A DNA stretch of 64,000 nt, from NCBI RefSeq assembly GCF_020731355.1, contig NZ_JAJFZK010000011.1, positions 397 through 64,396 of the forward strand, written 5' to 3'. The notes below the pieces were generated by a model that saw only the letters and a program-made list of their open reading frames with translations, had not been told where the DNA came from and searched no databases. Each line of letters begins with the position of its first letter. The stretch's first letter is position 1. The position numbers were made by a program, and so were the translations under genes. Shown one piece after another: positions 60,303 to 64,000 of the stretch. The stretch is from Bacillus sp. REN16. Lineage in GTDB: Bacteria; Bacillota; Bacilli; Bacillales; Bacillaceae_L.

Positions 60303-61556
60303 TTAATCCTGCATAATCTTCTCTACTTCAGTTCGGAATTTATCAAGTTCTTTGCTTAAGTCTGCACCACCAACATTAACTTTTTCTAATGTAGCAATTA
60401 GCTCTTGAGCAACTTTTTCAAACTGAGTAATTTGTGGACTACCTGTTGTATTTTTCAGTTGTTCTCCGAAGGTTGATAACATTTCATTTTCTGCTAAAAC
60501 TGGATCTTCCCAAGCTTCCACTCGTGAAGGCAGCGTATTCGAAATTTCAAGCCACTCTAATTGTGTATCAACATCAGTAACATATTGAATGTACTTTAAA
60601 GCTTCATCTACATTTTTAGAATTATGGAAAACAGTAAAGTTTGCTCCACCAATGCTTGAAGTATTTGTTTCTTTTTTAGGCATAACCGCTACTGACCATT
60701 TACCGTCTAAATCTGGAGCTTGATCATTAATGATATTAATCATCCATGGACCACTGAAGAACATTGGTTTTACGCCATCTTTAAAGGCTTGGATAATGTC
60801 CATACCTTTAGTTGTTGGACTTAATCCTTCTTTGAAATAACTTGTTAGATACTCCATTGCACCTTCAAATTCAGGGCTATCAAGATTCAAATTCGGCTTT
60901 TCAGTATCAAACTCAAATCCATTTTGCCAAGCAAAGATAAATGGTGTTACTTGGTCTGCTTGGTCGATATCAAGACCATAGAATCCCTCGCCGCGAGCAG
61001 TAAGCTTTTCTGCTGCATCTTTTAGTTCATCCCAAGTTGCTGGTCCGTTTGGATAACCAACTTCCTCTAGTAAATCGGTTCTATAGTATATAAGTCGTGT
61101 TTCAACATACCAAGGAACCCCAACAATTTGATCTCCAAAATGCATTGATGTTTGTGCGCCTTCAAAATAATTTTCAGGCTTGAATTGAGGATAATCCTCT
61201 AAATAAGGTGTTAAATCTAATAGCGCTCCTGCATCTGCAAATTCAGGTACCCAAGTAGTTCCTAATTGTAGGACATCCGGACCTTTACCAGAAGCAACTG
61301 CGGTTAGCAATTTATCATGTGCAGTATCCCAAGGGATCGCTTGTACTTTAACTTTGATACCAGGGTTTTCTTCTTCAAACTTCTTAGTTAATTCATCTAA
61401 TTTTTTACCTTCTTCTCCCATTGCCCAAACAGAAATTGTTTTATCTCCATTTTTTCCGCCTTTAGCATCTTCTGTATCATTTCCACCACAAGCTGCTAAC
61501 AACATGGTAATAGAAATCATTAAAGCTAATAGTAAACCGAAAGATTTCTTCATCAT
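60303..61556 (-). CDS. Carbohydrate ABC substrate-binding lipoprotein
   Basis: The 417-aa precursor has a lipobox signal (MISITMLLAACGG), then a binding-protein fold (ISVWAMGEEGKKLDELTKKF; VKVQAIPWDTAHDKLLTAVASG; PWYVETRLIYYRTDLLEEVG). It is an SBP_bac_1 family (MalE-like) protein binding a sugar outside the membrane. The start is ATG 61556 after GGAGCTAGAA; a second ATG follows directly. It is the first gene of the operon. An ATP-binding subunit is absent, as in many Bacillus operons using MsmX. Confidence 0.9.
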   Translation of the reverse strand: MMKKSFGLLLALMISITMLLAACGGNDTEDAKGGKNGDKTISVWAMGEEGKKLDELTKKFEEENPGIKVKVQAIPWDTAHDKLLTAVASGKGPDVLQLGTTWVPEFADAGALLDLTPYLEDYPQFKPENYFEGAQTSMHFGDQIVGVPWYVETRLIYYRTDLLEEVGYPNGPATWDELKDAAEKLTARGEGFYGLDIDQADQVTPFIFAWQNGFEFDTEKPNLNLDSPEFEGAMEYLTSYFKEGLSPTTKGMDIIQAFKDGVKPMFFSGPWMINIINDQAPDLDGKWSVAVMPKKETNTSSIGGANFTVFHNSKNVDEALKYIQYVTDVDTQLEWLEISNTLPSRVEAWEDPVLAENEMLSTFGEQLKNTTGSPQITQFEKVAQELIATLEKVNVGGADLSKELDKFRTEVEKIMQD

Positions 61557-61672
61557 TTCTAGCTCCTTTATTAAGAAATTTTTCAACAAAGTAGTAATTG
61601 CTTATATGATTGTACTTTTCCCTATTACTTGGTAAACATTCATACAATTATAAGCCCCTTACTCAAAAAAAC

Positions 61673-61685
61673 GGAACGTTTCACT
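61673..61685 (-). promoter_or_regulatory. LacI-type operator upstream of the SBP gene
   Basis: GGAACGTTTCACT lies 117 bp before the SBP start. The half ACGTTTCACTAA is shared with the site at 62018-62030, which precedes the divergent GH3 gene. Confidence 0.6.
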
Positions 61686-61758
61686 AATAAGATCAAGAAG
61701 TCCAAGCGCTATTTTCCTTTACTTCTTTTAAAAAAACTTCATTTCTTTACACATCATT

Positions 61759-61772
61759 TCGAAACGTTTCGA
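61759..61772. promoter_or_regulatory. Palindromic LacI/CcpA-type operator in the divergent region
   Basis: TCGAAACGTTTCGA is a perfect 14-bp palindrome, the core of LacI-family sites, in the middle of the 523-bp gap between SBP and GH3 genes. CcpA cre sites look similar, so catabolite repression is an alternative. Confidence 0.65.
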
Positions 61773-62017
61773 CAAATTGATTATAATCCGATTTGAATTC
61801 GCTTTCAATAGTTTTATTTAAAATCAATAAAAAAATTTTTTTTTGGAATAATAATACCAGCACTCACATCCTAATTTATTTAGCATGAAGCCTTGTATCT
61901 ACTAGGTTTGTTCTCTTATTGTAATTGAATTTCTAATCTTGGTTTTTGTCTGTAATAGATTCTTTCCATTGACTCTATGATTAAAAACCACTTATAATCC
62001 AAATTGTATTCACAATA

Positions 62018-62030
62018 GAAACGTTTCACT
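62018..62030 (+). promoter_or_regulatory. LacI-type operator upstream of the GH3 gene
   Basis: GAAACGTTTCACT ends 49 bp before the GH3 start. It suits direct repression, and shares its half-site with the operator near the SBP gene. The remainder of 61557-62079 is AT-rich with no further ORF. Confidence 0.65.
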
Positions 62031-62079
62031 AAAAAATAACTCATGTTATAAAATAGGGTTTAGATTTGGAGGATTAAAC

Positions 62080-64000
62080 ATGAATAACAAATTAGCCTTA
62101 ATAATTGAAAAGATGACGTTAGAAGAAAAAATTGCACAATTGATGCAATTGGCTACTCCTTTCTTTAAAGGTGCAGCTGATCAGGGACAAATTACAGGTC
62201 CTATGCAAAATATGGGTATAAGTGAGAATGATATAAAAAATACAGGCTCTGTATTAGGTGCTTCCGGTGCAGCAGAGGTTATCAATATTCAAAAGAAACA
62301 TATCGAAGAAAACCGATTAGGAATTCCTCTATTAGTAATGTCTGATATTGTACACGGATACAAAACAATTTTTCCTGTACCATTAGCAATTGGATGTTCA
62401 TGGGACTTAGAATTAGCAGAAAAGAGTGCTGAAGTTGCCGCCAGAGAGGCTGCTGTTTCAGGGGTACATGTAACTTTTGCACCAATGGTAGATTTAGTTC
62501 GCGACCCTCGTTGGGGCAGAGTAATGGAGTCTACTGGCGAGGATCCCTATTTAAATAGTTTGTTTGGAAAAGCATTTGTTCGGGGGTTTCAAGGATCGGA
62601 TTTATCAAATGATTATTCTAGAGTTGCAGCTTGTGTAAAACACTTTGCAGCATATGGAGCTTCAGAGGGAGGACGCGATTATAACACTGTCGATATGTCT
62701 GAACGTCAGCTTCGTGAATACTACCTACCTGCATTCAAAGCAGCGCTTGATGAAGGCTGTGAAATGGTAATGACGGCATTTAATACGGTTGATGGCGTTC
62801 CAGCAACAGGAAATAAAAAATTAATGCGTGATTTACTACGTGATGAATGGAAGTTTGAAGGAGTTCTGATTTCAGATTGGGGAGCTGTGAAGGAATTGAT
62901 CCCTCATGGAGTAGCAGAAGACGAGAAAGAAGCAGCGTATAAAGCAATTGAAGCTGGTGTTGATATTGAAATGATGACTGCTTGTTATGCGAAACATCTA
63001 AAAGAACTTATTAAAGAAAATAGGATTGCAGAGGAATTAATAGATGAATCTGTCCTTCGTATCTTGACTTTAAAAGAAAAACTTGGCCTATTCGAAAATC
63101 CGTACCGTGGTGCAGACGTTGAAAAGGAAAAGGAAATTGTATTAAATGAGAATCACCGCAGATTATCTCGTGACCTTGCGACTAAGTCTTGTGTTCTTTT
63201 GAAAAATGAATCCGTTTTACCACTTCAAAAGGATCAAAAAGTTGGTCTAATTGGCCCATTTGCAGAAAACGGTGACATTCTTGGTCCTTGGTCTTGGTTG
63301 GGTTCTAAAGATGATGCTATAAAACTAAGTGACGGTATAAGAATGAAACTGGATGCTAGCCAACTTCTGATTGCAAAAGGCTGTGATATCGAGACAGGCA
63401 CAAGTGAACAAATTAATGAAGCCATGCAAATAGCTAAAGAATCTGATGTTATTGTTTTAGCTCTAGGGGAAGCATCAGAAATGAGTGGTGAAGCTGGTAG
63501 CCGAGGAAATATTCGTTTACCGCAAATTCAGTTAGAACTTGTTGCAAAAATAAAAGAACTAGGTAAGCCAATGGTAGCTGTTTTATTTAACGGTCGCCCA
63601 CTTGATTTACATGGAGTAATTGATCAAACAGCTGCTGTTTTAGAGGCTTGGTTTCCAGGTACTGAAGGCGGAGCAGCAATTGCCGATTTATTATTTGGAG
63701 ATTCGAACCCTTCCGGTAAGTTATCAATGTCGTTCCCATTCTCTGTCGGTCAGATCCCTGTGTATTATAACCAATTTAATACCGGCCGACCTAAACATGC
63801 GCAAGATGCCCAAGAACGGTATGTTTCACAATATATAGATATACCAAATTCACCGCTTTTACCATTTGGCTTCGGGCTTAGCTATACAACTTTTACCTAT
63901 AGTGATATGTCAATTTCATCTGATAGATTGACACATGACAATCCGCTAACTCTTTCAATTACAGTTAGCAATAGTGGCCAAATAGCCGGCGAAGAGGTAG
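62080..64000 (+). CDS. GH3 beta-glucosidase-type enzyme (3' end outside the window)
   Basis: The gene starts at ATG 62080, 7 nt after TTGGAGGATT, and is open to the window end (640 codons so far), so the C-terminus is missing. The first GH3 domain includes RDPRWGRVMESTGEDPYLNS, CVKHFAAYGASEGGRDYNTV and the nucleophile in VLISDWGAV (Asp266). The (alpha/beta)6 sandwich domain has the FLLKN-type CVLLKNESVLPLQ and GEASEMSGEAGSR (possible acid/base). There is no signal peptide, so it is cytoplasmic. It probably releases glucose from an imported beta-glucoside. It is divergent from the ABC operon and carries a shared LacI-type operator. Confidence 0.9.
   Translation, partial: MNNKLALIIEKMTLEEKIAQLMQLATPFFKGAADQGQITGPMQNMGISENDIKNTGSVLGASGAAEVINIQKKHIEENRLGIPLLVMSDIVHGYKTIFPVPLAIGCSWDLELAEKSAEVAAREAAVSGVHVTFAPMVDLVRDPRWGRVMESTGEDPYLNSLFGKAFVRGFQGSDLSNDYSRVAACVKHFAAYGASEGGRDYNTVDMSERQLREYYLPAFKAALDEGCEMVMTAFNTVDGVPATGNKKLMRDLLRDEWKFEGVLISDWGAVKELIPHGVAEDEKEAAYKAIEAGVDIEMMTACYAKHLKELIKENRIAEELIDESVLRILTLKEKLGLFENPYRGADVEKEKEIVLNENHRRLSRDLATKSCVLLKNESVLPLQKDQKVGLIGPFAENGDILGPWSWLGSKDDAIKLSDGIRMKLDASQLLIAKGCDIETGTSEQINEAMQIAKESDVIVLALGEASEMSGEAGSRGNIRLPQIQLELVAKIKELGKPMVAVLFNGRPLDLHGVIDQTAAVLEAWFPGTEGGAAIADLLFGDSNPSGKLSMSFPFSVGQIPVYYNQFNTGRPKHAQDAQERYVSQYIDIPNSPLLPFGFGLSYTTFTYSDMSISSDRLTHDNPLTLSITVSNSGQIAGEEV

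Overview
The window looks like a chromosomal segment of a low-GC, endospore-forming member of the Bacillaceae (Bacillus/Neobacillus-like). The evidence is strong AGGAGG-type ribosome binding sites, frequent TTG and GTG starts, U-tracted intrinsic terminators, and a gene set close to Bacillus subtilis: MreBH, YfmM, HelD, LiaIHFSR, CtaG, YwbE, YeeI, QoxABCD and an orphan KinB-like kinase. I saw no rRNA or tRNA gene, CRISPR array or prophage. One IS1182-type transposase is present.

Layout. 1-6.7 kb: a 20-bp-period repeat, a small membrane protein, trehalose-6-phosphate hydrolase (treA) behind a TreR-type operator, DUF488 and DUF1992 proteins, mreBH, a TerC protein and an SRPBCC/ArsR pair. 6.7-7.2 kb: a hairpin-rich 52-bp tandem array. 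7.2-16 kb: a PAS histidine kinase, two DUF2294 paralogues, a SpoVB-like flippase, the ABC-F factor yfmM and helD. 16.2-20.1 kb: a putative peptide signalling or RiPP locus. 20.3-23.9 kb: the Lia envelope-stress module, with no liaG. 24-31.5 kb: DNA glycosylase, an HTH protein fused to an F1-ATPase beta-like domain, ctaG, a GNAT/nitrilase pair separated by a structured repeat, polysaccharide deacetylase, ywbE and a second 52-bp array. 31.5-36.4 kb: an ECF sigma/anti-sigma pair and pflA-pflB. 36.7-46.6 kb: mostly metabolic and hypothetical genes with degenerate ~53-bp arrays between them. 46.7-50.5 kb: qoxABCD quinol oxidase. 50.9-55.2 kb: VanW protein, flavodoxin, Crp/Fnr regulator, IS1182 transposase and a REP-like element. 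55.5-64 kb: a LacI-controlled glucoside ABC transporter with a GH13_31 alpha-glucosidase and a divergent GH3 glycosidase cut off by the window end.

The most interesting region is 16.26-20.05 kb. Read on the minus strand it holds an HD-GYP protein, a 25-residue peptide gene with a near-perfect ribosome binding site, an intrinsic terminator, a membrane M50-type (HExxH) metalloprotease with a PqqD-like N-terminus, and a histidine kinase. The HD-GYP protein and the kinase share the same ~175-residue six-helix membrane domain. The layout (abundant peptide, attenuating terminator, processing protease, two membrane receptors with different outputs) suggests a previously undescribed peptide pheromone or RiPP system linked to c-di-GMP turnover and a phosphorelay. 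The function is inferred, not shown.

Other notable items: a two-copy structured 3'-end element with compensatory base changes; at least five sequence-unrelated intergenic tandem arrays with periods of 51-55 bp; the HTH/F1-beta fusion with a degenerate P-loop; and Rex- and Crp/Fnr-type palindromes near pfl, qox and ctaG together with a Crp/Fnr protein.
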